From JAJXWB01 sp047605445 (lineage in GTDB: Bacteria; Pseudomonadota; Alphaproteobacteria; Rhizobiales; Beijerinckiaceae): a DNA stretch of 34,924 nt. The translations under genes were made by a program, and so were the position numbers. The DNA lies in contig JASGFP010000027.1 in NCBI GenBank assembly GCA_047605445.1, positions 1 to 34,924 on the forward strand, given 5' to 3'. Positions 7,671 to 15,214 of this stretch are shown one piece after another. Every line of letters begins with the position of its first letter. The stretch's first letter is position 1. The notes below the pieces were generated by a model that worked only from the letters and a program-made list of their open reading frames with translations, was not told the DNA's origin and did not search any database.

Positions 7671-8951
7671 TCAATCCGGCCAGAACCACTTCGGCGCCAT
7701 CAGCACGGGCCGGTTCTGCATCTGTAGCGCCAGCGCCATGCACTTGCCGTAGCGGCGGTTGACGCTGTCGGCGAAATTGGCGGTCGTCATTTTCGATTTG
7801 ATTTTCACGCTGTGCAGCCGGATGCCCGGAACCTGCGCGAAGGCCGGCTGTTTGCCCGTCACGCGCGTATAGAGCGCACGCACCGCCGCCCACGTTGGCG
7901 TCGCCGTGAAATCCTTCTTCTTCTCCGTCACCAGATCGCGCCGCAACGCCGCGTTGTCGATGTCCAGGCGATAGTGCTCGATCAGCGCGCGCAGCGCGGT
8001 CTCGCTGTTGGTCACGTCGCTCTTCACGCGGCCGAGCTTGTCGTAGGACAGGAGATCGCCGTCGCTCGAAACCGGGTGGCCCGAGAGCTTCGCCACGATC
8101 GCCTGAAAGGCCGCGTTGCGGGCGGAATAGCGGCCGGAATTGTAGTCGGCGAAACGATAGATTTTCTGGTCGTAGCCGCTCTCGTAGCCGAGCAATTGCC
8201 GCGCGCCGTAATAGAGCCCGCCGGCGCGCGTGTAGAGCCGGTCGCGCACGCCATTGCTCTCGCCATGCGTCATCGGCCGCCAATGCTCGCCGCGCTCCAC
8301 GTTGAGCGCGAATGCGACCGAGACCTGCATCGAGCCGACGGTGGAAATCTGGTTGTATTCCTCGACCCATTTGTCGAGCAGGCCCCATTGCAGCAGGCCG
8401 TCGAGCGCGGATTTGCCGGCGCCATATTCGACCAGCGCGCGATATGCGAGATCGAGATCGCGCTCGGTGCGCGCGGTGCGGATGCGTTTGATGAACGAAC
8501 GGCGCGTATCCGGCATGCCGTCGAGCATGTCATAGGCCTTGGCGCCCAGAATCGGAATCTTGCCCAGCTTGTCCCGCACCGCCTTGTCCGCGATGGCGCC
8601 GAGGTTCGGCACAGAGGGATTGGCGTCGAAGCCCGATTCCTGCGAGGCGACCGCGATGACCGAACAGATGTTCTCGCGCGTCTGCGGAAATTTATTGTCG
8701 GCAAGCGCCGCAAGAATGTCGTCGCCCCAGCCGACGGCGTCGCGCACGCCGCCGCGCTCGTTGAGGATGAGGCGGGCGACGTCGGGCGCGGTGAAGGACT
8801 GCGAGCGTGCTTGCACGACAGGCGCAGCCGTCATCAGAAACGTCATTGCGAGGAGCCGCAGGCGACGCGGCGATCCATTCCCGTATTGTGATCCAAATCC
8901 GGGGATGAATTGCTTCGCTGCGCTCGCAATGACGGCAGGGATGCGCTTCAT
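7671..8951 (-). CDS. DUF1615 family exported protein with a repeat-encoded N terminus
   Basis: A 426-residue protein. The segment around residues 94-115 (ENICSVIAVASQESGF, then NPSVPNLG) is the recognisable core of DUF1615, a family of exported or lipoprotein-type proteins of unknown role. The conserved QESGF with Glu105 recalls lysozyme-like folds, but activity is not shown. The start at 8951 has a GAGG eight bases upstream and lies 11 bp after the purD stop, so it is probably the second gene of a purD operon. Residues 7-37 are encoded by the repeat at 8841-8934. A signal-peptide-like stretch (RRLRLLAMTFLMTAAPVVQA, about residues 29-48) is half repeat, half native. Translation from the internal ATG at 8846 would leave only a weak signal. 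Confidence 0.78.
   Translation of the reverse strand: MKRIPAVIASAAKQFIPGFGSQYGNGSPRRLRLLAMTFLMTAAPVVQARSQSFTAPDVARLILNERGGVRDAVGWGDDILAALADNKFPQTRENICSVIAVASQESGFDANPSVPNLGAIADKAVRDKLGKIPILGAKAYDMLDGMPDTRRSFIKRIRTARTERDLDLAYRALVEYGAGKSALDGLLQWGLLDKWVEEYNQISTVGSMQVSVAFALNVERGEHWRPMTHGESNGVRDRLYTRAGGLYYGARQLLGYESGYDQKIYRFADYNSGRYSARNAAFQAIVAKLSGHPVSSDGDLLSYDKLGRVKSDVTNSETALRALIEHYRLDIDNAALRRDLVTEKKKDFTATPTWAAVRALYTRVTGKQPAFAQVPGIRLHSVKIKSKMTTANFADSVNRRYGKCMALALQMQNRPVLMAPKWFWPD
8841..8934. repeat. 94-bp dispersed palindromic repeat inside the DUF1615 gene
   Basis: The element is bounded by a perfect 12-bp terminal inverted repeat, CGTCATTGCGAG at 8841-8852 and CTCGCAATGACG at 8923-8934. Its translation (VIASAAKQ...RLRLLAMT) is the familiar one of an intergenic repeat common in many proteobacterial genomes, which I recognise from memory rather than from a search. 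It encodes no protein of its own and shows no obvious target duplication. Here it lies inside the open frame of the DUF1615 gene without stopping it. Confidence 0.85.
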
Positions 8952-8962
8952 CCTCGAAACCT

Positions 8963-10225
8963 CTACAGCGCCCGCCAGCCGATGTCGCGGCGGCAGAACC
9001 CCTCCGGAAAATCTATGGCGTCGACGCCCGCATAGGCGCGTTCGCGCGCCGTCTGCACGTCCGGTCCGAAGCCGGTGACGTTGAGCACGCGTCCGCCGTT
9101 GGCGACGATCTTCTCGCCCGAACGTTTCGTTCCGGCATGCGTGACGACAACGCCCTCGAGCGCATTGGCCTTGTCGATGTCGTTAATCTCGCCGCCTTTC
9201 TGCGGCGCGGCGGGATAGCCTTTCGCCGCCAGCACGACGGTCAGCGCGGCGACGGGCTTCAGATTCACGCGCGCCGCTTCCAGCTTGCCGCGCGCGGACG
9301 ATTCCAGCAGCGTCAGCAGGTCCTCGTCGATGCGCGGCAGGATGACCTGCGTCTCCGGATCGCCGAAGCGCGTGTTGAATTCGATCAGTTTCGGGCCGTC
9401 TTTCCCGATCATCAGCCCCGCGAACAGCACGCCCTTGAACGGCGTTCCGGCTTCCGCCATCGCGCGCACGGTCGGCTCCACGATCTCGGCCATCACGCGC
9501 GCGGCGATTGCGTCGGTGACGACCGGCGCCGGCGAATAGGCGCCCATGCCGCCGGTGTTGGGCCCGGTGTCGCCATCGCCGACGCGCTTGTGGTCCTGCG
9601 CCGACGCAAGCGCGAGCGCGCGGGAGCCGTCGCAGAGCGCGAAGAACGAAGCTTCCTCGCCTTCGAGAAATTCTTCGACAACCACTTCCGCGCCGGCCGC
9701 GCCGAAAGCGCCCTCGAAACAGGCGGCCACGGCGGCTTCCGCTTCGGCCAGCGTCATGGCCACCACCACGCCCTTGCCGGCGGCGAGCCCATCCGCCTTC
9801 ACCACGATGGGCGCGCCTTGCTCACGCACATAGGCGAGCGCGGAATCGCGATCAGAGAAGCGGCCATAGGCGCCGGTCGGAATGTTCGCGCGGGCGCAAA
9901 GGTCCTTGGTGAAGCCTTTCGAGCCTTCGAGCTGCGCTGCGGCTTTGGAGGGGCCGAAGGCGAGAATGCCTGCGGCCTCCAGCGAATCGACGAGCCCTTC
10001 GACCAGCGGTTGTTCCGGGCCGATCACGACGAGTTCGATTCCCATCAGCCGGCAGAAGTTCACCACCGCTGCGTGATCGGCCGTATCGAGGCTCACGCAT
10101 TCGGCGACGGCGGCGATGCCGGGATTGCCGGGCGCGCAGAAGAGTTTGGACAGGCGCGGGCTCATCGCCAGCGCATTGGCGAGCGCATGTTCGCGCCCGC
10201 CGGAGCCGATCAGCAAGACGTTCAT
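8963..10225 (-). CDS. purD: PurD, phosphoribosylamine-glycine ligase (GAR synthetase)
   Basis: A 420-residue cytoplasmic ATP-grasp enzyme that joins glycine to 5-phosphoribosylamine in step two of purine synthesis. It starts MNVLLIGSGGREHAL, the diagnostic N-terminal nucleotide-fold motif. The ATP-grasp core includes VVKADGLAAGKGVVV and the metal/ATP site EFNTRFGDPETQ. Length and domain order are normal. The ATG at 10225 is preceded by GGAAAGG; an earlier in-frame start only adds a charged leader. The DUF1615 gene follows 11 bp downstream. It is divergent from the LprI-like gene, with 113 bp between. Confidence 0.96.
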   Translation of the reverse strand: MNVLLIGSGGREHALANALAMSPRLSKLFCAPGNPGIAAVAECVSLDTADHAAVVNFCRLMGIELVVIGPEQPLVEGLVDSLEAAGILAFGPSKAAAQLEGSKGFTKDLCARANIPTGAYGRFSDRDSALAYVREQGAPIVVKADGLAAGKGVVVAMTLAEAEAAVAACFEGAFGAAGAEVVVEEFLEGEEASFFALCDGSRALALASAQDHKRVGDGDTGPNTGGMGAYSPAPVVTDAIAARVMAEIVEPTVRAMAEAGTPFKGVLFAGLMIGKDGPKLIEFNTRFGDPETQVILPRIDEDLLTLLESSARGKLEAARVNLKPVAALTVVLAAKGYPAAPQKGGEINDIDKANALEGVVVTHAGTKRSGEKIVANGGRVLNVTGFGPDVQTARERAYAGVDAIDFPEGFCRRDIGWRAL

Positions 10226-10338
10226 GGCGGCCTTTCCGGAATCTCGCCGCTGCATATCAGGCGCGACGACAAAAGTCAGGGCGGCGGCTTGAACTGTGCG
10301 TGGCTATGCTTTTGTCTGCGCCAAAACGGGAGCACGTC

Positions 10339-11313
10339 ATGCGTCGTATTTTCATTTCGCCTCTGGCGCTTCTTGCCTGCGCGGCGCCCGCAGCCGCGAT
10401 GGATTGCAAGGCGGCCCGGACCGACATCGACAAGGCGATCTGCGCCTCGCCCGAGGCCACGGCGGCGGATGCCGCGATGGTCGCCGCCTATTCCGCGCTG
10501 CGCGAGCGCATGACGCCGCCGCAACGCGAGGCCCTGCTGGCTTCGCAGCGCCTGTGGATCAAGCGGCGCGGCTACAGCTGCGAGAGCGACAAGCCGGGCT
10601 ACGGCGCCTGTCTGGCGAAGGAAACCGATCAGCGCCGCGCCTTCTTCGAGGCGCGGCAGGAAGCAGGGCCGGGCCTCGAATCGCCTATGACGGTCGAGAT
10701 CGTCGCCAAGCCCGGCAAGCCGCGCGATTGGGAAATCGACGTCGAACTGCTGAAATTCGTCGAGCCAAAGACGCCGGGCGAAAAGACCTTCAATGCGGAG
10801 GTCGGCAAGATGCTGAAGGACATTCCGACCGACCGCAGCGAAATCCAGCGCGACCAGACTTTCTCGCACGACCTGTGGATGCGTCTCACCTGGCTTTCGC
10901 CGCGCCTCATCTCGGCGCGCGTCGAGGGCTACGATTTCGAGGGCGGCGCCCACGGCAATCCCTCGACATCCGGCCTCAACGTCGACACGAAGACCGGCCG
11001 CAAGCTCGTCTTCGCCGACGCTTTCGACAAGGCGGCGCAGGAGAAGCTGACCGCGGCCTGCCTCGCACAGATCGCCCCCGAAAAGGTCAGGCGCGGCATG
11101 GACGAGCCGAAGGGCGACGATCTGAAATCGCTGCGCAAGGGCATCGAGGACGGGCTTGCCGACCTCGACACGTGGAACTTCACGGCCAAGGGCGCGACCA
11201 TCGTCTACGGCCATTACGCCATCGGCTCTTACGCCGAGGGAACGTATGAATGCGACGTTCCGCTTGTCCGACTGAAGGAATTGGCGAAGAAGGATTTTCC
11301 GTTGCCGGAATGA
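10339..11313 (+). CDS. periplasmic protein with LprI-type (DUF1311) N-terminal and DUF3298-like C-terminal domains
   Basis: A 324-residue exported protein. Residues 1-20 form a signal peptide (cleavage after AAA). Residues 22-95 are the LprI/DUF1311 type: DCKAARTDIDKAICASPE, then QRLWIKRRGYSC, with four cysteines (23, 35, 81, 91) expected to pair in the periplasm. The C-terminal half has the EGGAHGNPS motif and a final YGHYAIGSYAEGTYE stretch typical of DUF3298. LprI-type domains are named for lysozyme inhibition, but most members are uncharacterised, so no activity is claimed. The ATG at 10339 has GGAG six bases upstream. It stands alone: divergent from purD and convergent, with a 4-bp gap, with the small kinase gene. 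Confidence 0.85.
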   Translation: MRRIFISPLALLACAAPAAAMDCKAARTDIDKAICASPEATAADAAMVAAYSALRERMTPPQREALLASQRLWIKRRGYSCESDKPGYGACLAKETDQRRAFFEARQEAGPGLESPMTVEIVAKPGKPRDWEIDVELLKFVEPKTPGEKTFNAEVGKMLKDIPTDRSEIQRDQTFSHDLWMRLTWLSPRLISARVEGYDFEGGAHGNPSTSGLNVDTKTGRKLVFADAFDKAAQEKLTAACLAQIAPEKVRRGMDEPKGDDLKSLRKGIEDGLADLDTWNFTAKGATIVYGHYAIGSYAEGTYECDVPLVRLKELAKKDFPLPE

Positions 11314-11317
11314 TCCT

Positions 11318-11824
11318 TCAGGCCGTTTCCGAACCGATCATGGCGAAGCCCGGCGCCGCCCGTTCCTCAGCAAGGGGCGCCTGCCAGATCGTCTCGATGA
11401 AATCGAACATCGGGCGCGTGACCTCGAAGGCGAATCCGCTGTCCCGGGCGGCGTTGCGGGCTGCGACCCGCGTCCAGCGGGCCGCGGCCGGCGCCGCGAC
11501 ATAGTGGATGCGCGCGGACAAGCCGCGACGCGTCGCCTCCTCGAGCGCCTGCGTCCGCGCGGCGCGCGTCAGCAATCCGGTGTCGAAGACGGAAGCGACG
11601 CCCAGCGCCTGCGCGCTTGCGGCGACGTCCCATATCTGCCGGCGCGCGCGTTCGACGCGCTCGTTGATGGCTGCGAAGCTCGCGTCCTTCAGATCGGGGG
11701 CGAACAGGCCCCGCATCCAGTCGTCGATGGAGAAGGGCAGGGCGCGCGCGTCTCGCGCCAGCTTGCGCGCATAGGTCGTCTTGCCCGCGCCGGTCGAGCC
11801 GATGATGAAATGAATGTCCGTCAC
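11318..11824 (-). CDS. small P-loop ATPase/kinase (AAA_33, zeta-toxin-like fold)
   Basis: A 168-residue P-loop protein. Walker A is GSTGAGKT at residues 9-16. FSIDDWM at 31-37 matches the acidic phosphoryl-acceptor-site motif of AAA_33 kinases, the group that includes zeta-like and chloramphenicol-phosphotransferase-like enzymes. The substrate is unknown: small molecule, nucleotide sugar or antibiotic are all possible. It starts at a GTG (11824) that overlaps the TGA of the DUF2239 gene as GTGA, so it depends on translational coupling with that gene. It has no ribosome site of its own that I can see. Confidence 0.8.
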   Translation of the reverse strand: MTDIHFIIGSTGAGKTTYARKLARDARALPFSIDDWMRGLFAPDLKDASFAAINERVERARRQIWDVAASAQALGVASVFDTGLLTRAARTQALEEATRRGLSARIHYVAAPAAARWTRVAARNAARDSGFAFEVTRPMFDFIETIWQAPLAEERAAPGFAMIGSETA

Positions 11825-12390
11825 GCTGTCGTCCTCGATGCAAATGCGGGCTGCGCCAGCGCAAGGGCGTGTGTGCGGATGTCTTCGGGCCAGTCGGCAA
11901 TGCGCGCGGCGAAGGCCGCGCCGTCCTTCGCGAACAAGGCGCGCGTCGCCTCCTCGAAGTGGGCGAGGTCGCCGCCGATGGCGTGCATGAACTTGTAGGC
12001 GGCTTCCTGCGCGCGCCTGGCCTCCTGCCGCGGGTCGCGGCTCGCCGCCTCCACCAGCTTGCGCAGCGCGATCGACGCGCCGCCGGGCTGCGCGCGCAGC
12101 CAGTTCCAATGACGCGGCAAGAGCGTCACCTCGCGGGCTTCGACGCCGAGTTTCGGCCGCCCGCGTCCGCGGGGCGCCTCCGGGACGAAAATCGCTTCGG
12201 CGCGCGCGGCGGCGTCGTCCGCCGCACCGCGAAGATCGAGATCGAGCGGCGCGCTGGTGGCGGCGTCGAAGACCAGCAGCGGCGCGGTCTCGTCCCGCGA
12301 GGCATGTGCGGCGCGGGCGATGGCGCCGGCCGGACCCCTGGCGATGAGGCGGTGGCCAAGGAAGGCGACGAAGGTGGGATGGCTTGTCAT
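11821..12390 (-). CDS. DUF2239 family protein
   Basis: A 189-residue protein recognisable by the segment RPKLGVEAREVTLLPRHW followed by QPGGASIALRKLVEEA-like sequence (here RKLVEAASRD). This is the hallmark of DUF2239, a family without an assigned function. No signal peptide or membrane helix is seen, so it is probably cytoplasmic. The RGRGRPKLG stretch is basic and AT-hook-like, which leaves nucleic-acid binding open. The ATG at 12390 has no Shine-Dalgarno site and lies just 7 bases after a -10 hexamer, so its mRNA is probably leaderless. It overlaps the following kinase by 4 bp and is divergent from xseA. Confidence 0.8.
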   Translation of the reverse strand: MTSHPTFVAFLGHRLIARGPAGAIARAAHASRDETAPLLVFDAATSAPLDLDLRGAADDAAARAEAIFVPEAPRGRGRPKLGVEAREVTLLPRHWNWLRAQPGGASIALRKLVEAASRDPRQEARRAQEAAYKFMHAIGGDLAHFEEATRALFAKDGAAFAARIADWPEDIRTHALALAQPAFASRTTA

Positions 12391-12397
12391 GTCTGTA

Positions 12398-12425
12398 TTT
12401 ATACCCGGATATAATTGGCGGTCAA
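12398..12425 (-). promoter_or_regulatory. promoter of DUF2239-kinase operon
   Basis: On the minus strand a -35 TTGACC (12425-12420) and a -10 TATAAA (12403-12398) are separated by 16 bp. The start codon at 12390 begins 7 bases beyond the -10, so transcription should begin at or next to the ATG. That agrees with the missing ribosome site. Confidence 0.65.
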
Positions 12426-12439
12426 TATCACCCGGATGA
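12400..12439. promoter_or_regulatory. pair of CCGG-centred dyads, probable operators
   Basis: TATACCCGGATATA (12400-12413) is palindromic except for one base pair and overlaps the -10. TCACCCGGATGA (12428-12439) is a second imperfect dyad sharing the core ACCCGGAT, placed upstream of the -35. Their centres are 27 bp apart. Two similar sites flanking a promoter suggest a dimeric repressor. No regulator gene is adjacent, so the protein is unknown. Confidence 0.5.
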
Positions 12440-12495
12440 AATCCACATGTCGCGGCGCCGATTGGTCGCGCAGGCCCCATCAGCCATAATGGCGC

Positions 12496-14064
12496 ATGGC
12501 TGAATCGCCCTCTGGCAACGCTCCCGAACTTTCCGTCTCCGAACTCGCCGCCGCCCTCAAACGCACGGTGGAGGACCGATTTGGCTTCGTGCGCGTGCGC
12601 GGCGAGATTTCGAACTATCGCGGGCCGCATTCGTCGGGCCATGCCTATTTCAGCCTCAAGGACCAGAACGCCCGGCTCGACGCTGTCGTGTGGAAGGGCA
12701 ATTTCGCGCGACTGAAGACCAAGCCCGAGGAAGGGCTCGAGGTCATCGCCACCGGTAAGCTCACGACCTTCCCCGGCAAGTCCTCCTACCAGATCGTCAT
12801 CGAGGCTATCGAACCGGCCGGCGTCGGCGCGCTGCTCGCGCAGCTGGAGGAGCGTCGCAAGCGGCTCGCGGCCGAAGGCCTGTTCGATGCCGCGCGAAAG
12901 CAGCTCATCCCCTACTTGCCGACGAGCATCGGCGTCGTCACCTCGCCGACAGGCGCCGTCATCCGCGACATTCTTCATCGCATCCGCGACCGTTTTCCGC
13001 GCGACGTCATCGTCTGGCCGGTGCGCGTGCAGGGCGAGACGGCGGCGGGCGAAGTCGCCGCCGCCATCCGCGGCTTCAATGCGCTGCCCGAAGACGGGCC
13101 GATCGCACGGCCCGACGTGCTGATCGTTGCGCGCGGCGGCGGCTCGCTGGAAGACCTCTGGGCCTTCAACGAGGAGATTGTTGTCCGCGCGGCGGCCGAA
13201 AGCCTGATCCCGCTCGTCTCCGCCATCGGCCACGAGACGGACACCACCCTCATCGACCATGCCGCCGACCTGCGCGCGCCGACGCCGACGGGCGCCGCCG
13301 AAAAGGTCGTTCCCGTGCGCGTCGATCTCGTCGCGCAACAGACCGAACTCGCGCGCCGCCTCGCCCACGCGCAGCGCCGCCTGCTCGACACGCGCCGCAA
13401 CGATCTGCGCGCGCTCGCCCGCGTGCTGCCGACGCCCGACGACATTCTGGGCGCGCGCCGCCAGTCGCTCGACGCCTGCGCCTCCAGCCTGCGCAAGGAC
13501 ATGCGCGACCTGCTGGCGCGCCGCCAGCGCCGGCTCGCCGATCTCGCTGCCGTGCTCGCGCGCCATTCGCCGCACGCCGAACTCGAACGCACGCGGCGCC
13601 GCTTCGAAAAATCCGCCGACGCGCTCGCGCGGCTCGGCGCGGCGGCGACGCCGTCGCGCGCTGAAGCCCTGGCGCAGATCGGCCGGCGTCTCGACCGCGC
13701 GATGGAAAATCGCATGACGCGCGGGCGCGACCAGATCGCGCGCCGCCGCGAAACGCTGGCCACATGGCATGGCCGTCTCGCGCCGGCCTTCGCGCGTCTC
13801 ATCGCGCAGCGCCGCGAAAAACTTGCCACGCTCGAAAAGCTGCGCGCCTCGCTCGGCTACGAGAACGTTCTCGCGCGCGGTTTCGCGCTGGTGCGCGACG
13901 AGCATGACGCGCCGCTGCGCAGCGCCGCCGCCGTCGCGCCGGGCCAGAAGATCACACTGCAATTCGCCGACGGCCGCGCGCATGCGACTGCCGATGGCGA
14001 TGCGCCGCCGAGAAAGCCCGCGCGCACGCCGAAGCCCGCAGGCGGCCAGGGCAGCCTGTTCTAG
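12496..14064 (+). CDS. xseA: XseA, exodeoxyribonuclease VII large subunit
   Basis: A 522-residue catalytic subunit of exonuclease VII, which degrades single-stranded DNA together with XseB. The N-terminal OB fold spans about 12-110 (ELSVSELAAALKRTVEDRFG, VRGEISNYR). Catalytic motifs are SPTGAVIRD with Asp158, ARGGGSLEDLW (212-222) and GHETD (245-249). A long Arg/Ala-rich helical region (about 275-450) fits the coiled-coil that assembles small subunits, and RGFALVRD lies near the end. The ATG at 12496 has only a weak ribosome site. No xseB is in the window. Its last bases overlap the dehydrogenase remnant on the other strand. Confidence 0.95.
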   Translation: MAESPSGNAPELSVSELAAALKRTVEDRFGFVRVRGEISNYRGPHSSGHAYFSLKDQNARLDAVVWKGNFARLKTKPEEGLEVIATGKLTTFPGKSSYQIVIEAIEPAGVGALLAQLEERRKRLAAEGLFDAARKQLIPYLPTSIGVVTSPTGAVIRDILHRIRDRFPRDVIVWPVRVQGETAAGEVAAAIRGFNALPEDGPIARPDVLIVARGGGSLEDLWAFNEEIVVRAAAESLIPLVSAIGHETDTTLIDHAADLRAPTPTGAAEKVVPVRVDLVAQQTELARRLAHAQRRLLDTRRNDLRALARVLPTPDDILGARRQSLDACASSLRKDMRDLLARRQRRLADLAAVLARHSPHAELERTRRRFEKSADALARLGAAATPSRAEALAQIGRRLDRAMENRMTRGRDQIARRRETLATWHGRLAPAFARLIAQRREKLATLEKLRASLGYENVLARGFALVRDEHDAPLRSAAAVAPGQKITLQFADGRAHATADGDAPPRKPARTPKPAGGQGSLF

Positions 14065-14279
14065 CTCCTGCGCCCGAGTGCGTCGGGGTCGACGACGTTG
14101 ATCGACGCACCCTGCGCATAGGCGACGATCTGGTCGAAAATGTCGGAAAACTGAATTTCTAATTCGCCAGATCGTCCGCCATGGTCGATCCAGATGACGA
14201 CCTCGTGCCCGTGCAATTTTTCGAAGCGCTTAAGGTGGCGCAGCGTGTCGAACCAATCGTCGCGGATCGAGACCTTCAT
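14061..14279 (-). pseudogene. remnant of a D-2-hydroxyacid dehydrogenase with its whole middle deleted
   Basis: The frame codes for 72 residues. The first 35 or so (MKVSIRDDWFDTLRHLKRFEK, then LHGHEVVIW) match the N terminus of D-2-hydroxyacid dehydrogenases of about 320 residues. The last 30 (ELEIQFSDIFDQI, then GASINVVDPDAL) match the C terminus of the same family. The entire nucleotide-binding domain and the catalytic Arg, Glu and His are missing, yet the junction stays in frame. An active enzyme is impossible; a relic of a large in-frame deletion is the simplest reading. Family assignment is from recognised motifs and was not searched. Confidence 0.65.
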
Positions 14280-14457
14280 GCTGCGGCTCCATTGCGAACG
14301 CATGTTGCTTGGACCTCAAGCCATTTGGGCGGGCCAGCGCCCGCCGGCTGGCCTGCGCCGGGCGCGGATGCGCAGGCGGCGGCGCTTTGCTACGATGCAG
14401 CGCGCGACCGGACCGAAGAATCGGACGCGCCGGGAGACGTCCGGGAATGATTCCACC

Positions 14458-15198
14458 ATGCTGATTGCGTTGATGTCGGATATTCACGGCAATCGCGAGG
14501 CCTTCGACGCCTGCCTCAACCACGCCCGCAAGCAGGGCGCCGAGCGCTATGTCATCCTCGGCGATCTCGTCGGCTACGGCGCCGATCCCGCCTATATCGT
14601 CGATGTCGCGCGCGGCATGCAGGAGAAGGGCGCGATCGTCCTGCTCGGCAATCACGACGAAGCCGTGTCCGGCTCTCTCGGCGGCATGAACGATTACGCC
14701 CGCGCGGCGATCGAATGGACGCGCGGCAGGCTCGACGTCGCGCAGAAGGCATGGCTCGAGGAATTGCCGCGCACGCATCGCGAGGGCGACGCGCTCTATG
14801 TCCATTCCGACGCCTCGAACCCGCCGGCGTGGATTTACGTCAACAATCCCGCCGTCGCTGAACGCTCGATCCGCGCGTGCGACGCCCATGTCACCTTCTG
14901 CGGCCATGTGCATGTGCCCCAGCTCTACAATATGGCGCCGATGAAGCCCGCCATCCCCTTCACGCCGCAATCGGCCATTTCCGTGCCGCTCTCGGCCTCG
15001 CGCCGCTGGCTCGCGGTCTTGGGCGCGGTCGGTCAGCCGCGCGACCAGATACCGACGGCGGCCTATTGCCTATATGACGACGAGAAGCGCACGGTCGCCT
15101 TCTGCCGCGCGCCCTACGACATCGAGCGCGCCGCGCAGAAGATCAAGAACGCGGGCTTGCCCGCCATACTTTCCGCGCGCCTGTTCATAGGGCGGTGA
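14458..15198 (+). CDS. calcineurin-type metallophosphoesterase
   Basis: A 246-residue two-metal phosphoesterase with the complete motif series: SDIHGN (7-12), GDLVGYG (35-41), GNHDE (64-68), His116 and GHVHVPQ (149-155). The family includes protein phosphatases, nucleotide phosphodiesterases and Ap4A hydrolases, and the sequence does not select among them. No signal peptide, so cytoplasmic. The ATG at 14458 puts the first motif at the very N terminus as usual; upstream in-frame sequence is Arg-rich and unlike the family. The kinase-USP gene begins 16 bp after the stop, so the two are almost surely co-transcribed, and a phosphatase opposing that kinase is a natural hypothesis. Confidence 0.87.
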   Translation: MLIALMSDIHGNREAFDACLNHARKQGAERYVILGDLVGYGADPAYIVDVARGMQEKGAIVLLGNHDEAVSGSLGGMNDYARAAIEWTRGRLDVAQKAWLEELPRTHREGDALYVHSDASNPPAWIYVNNPAVAERSIRACDAHVTFCGHVHVPQLYNMAPMKPAIPFTPQSAISVPLSASRRWLAVLGAVGQPRDQIPTAAYCLYDDEKRTVAFCRAPYDIERAAQKIKNAGLPAILSARLFIGR

Positions 15199-15214
15199 CG
15201 GTGGGCCGCTGACG

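Noticed and set aside
11318..12390. Toxin-antitoxin system call for the DUF2239-kinase pair
   Set aside because: The kinase has a zeta-like fold signature, but the fold is shared by many non-toxic kinases, and DUF2239 is not a known antitoxin family and is larger than usual. Kept only as a hypothesis to test.
12394..13983. Minus-strand extension of the DUF2239 frame through xseA
   Set aside because: The family match begins at 12390 with its own promoter; the upstream part is antisense to xseA and has random-like composition.
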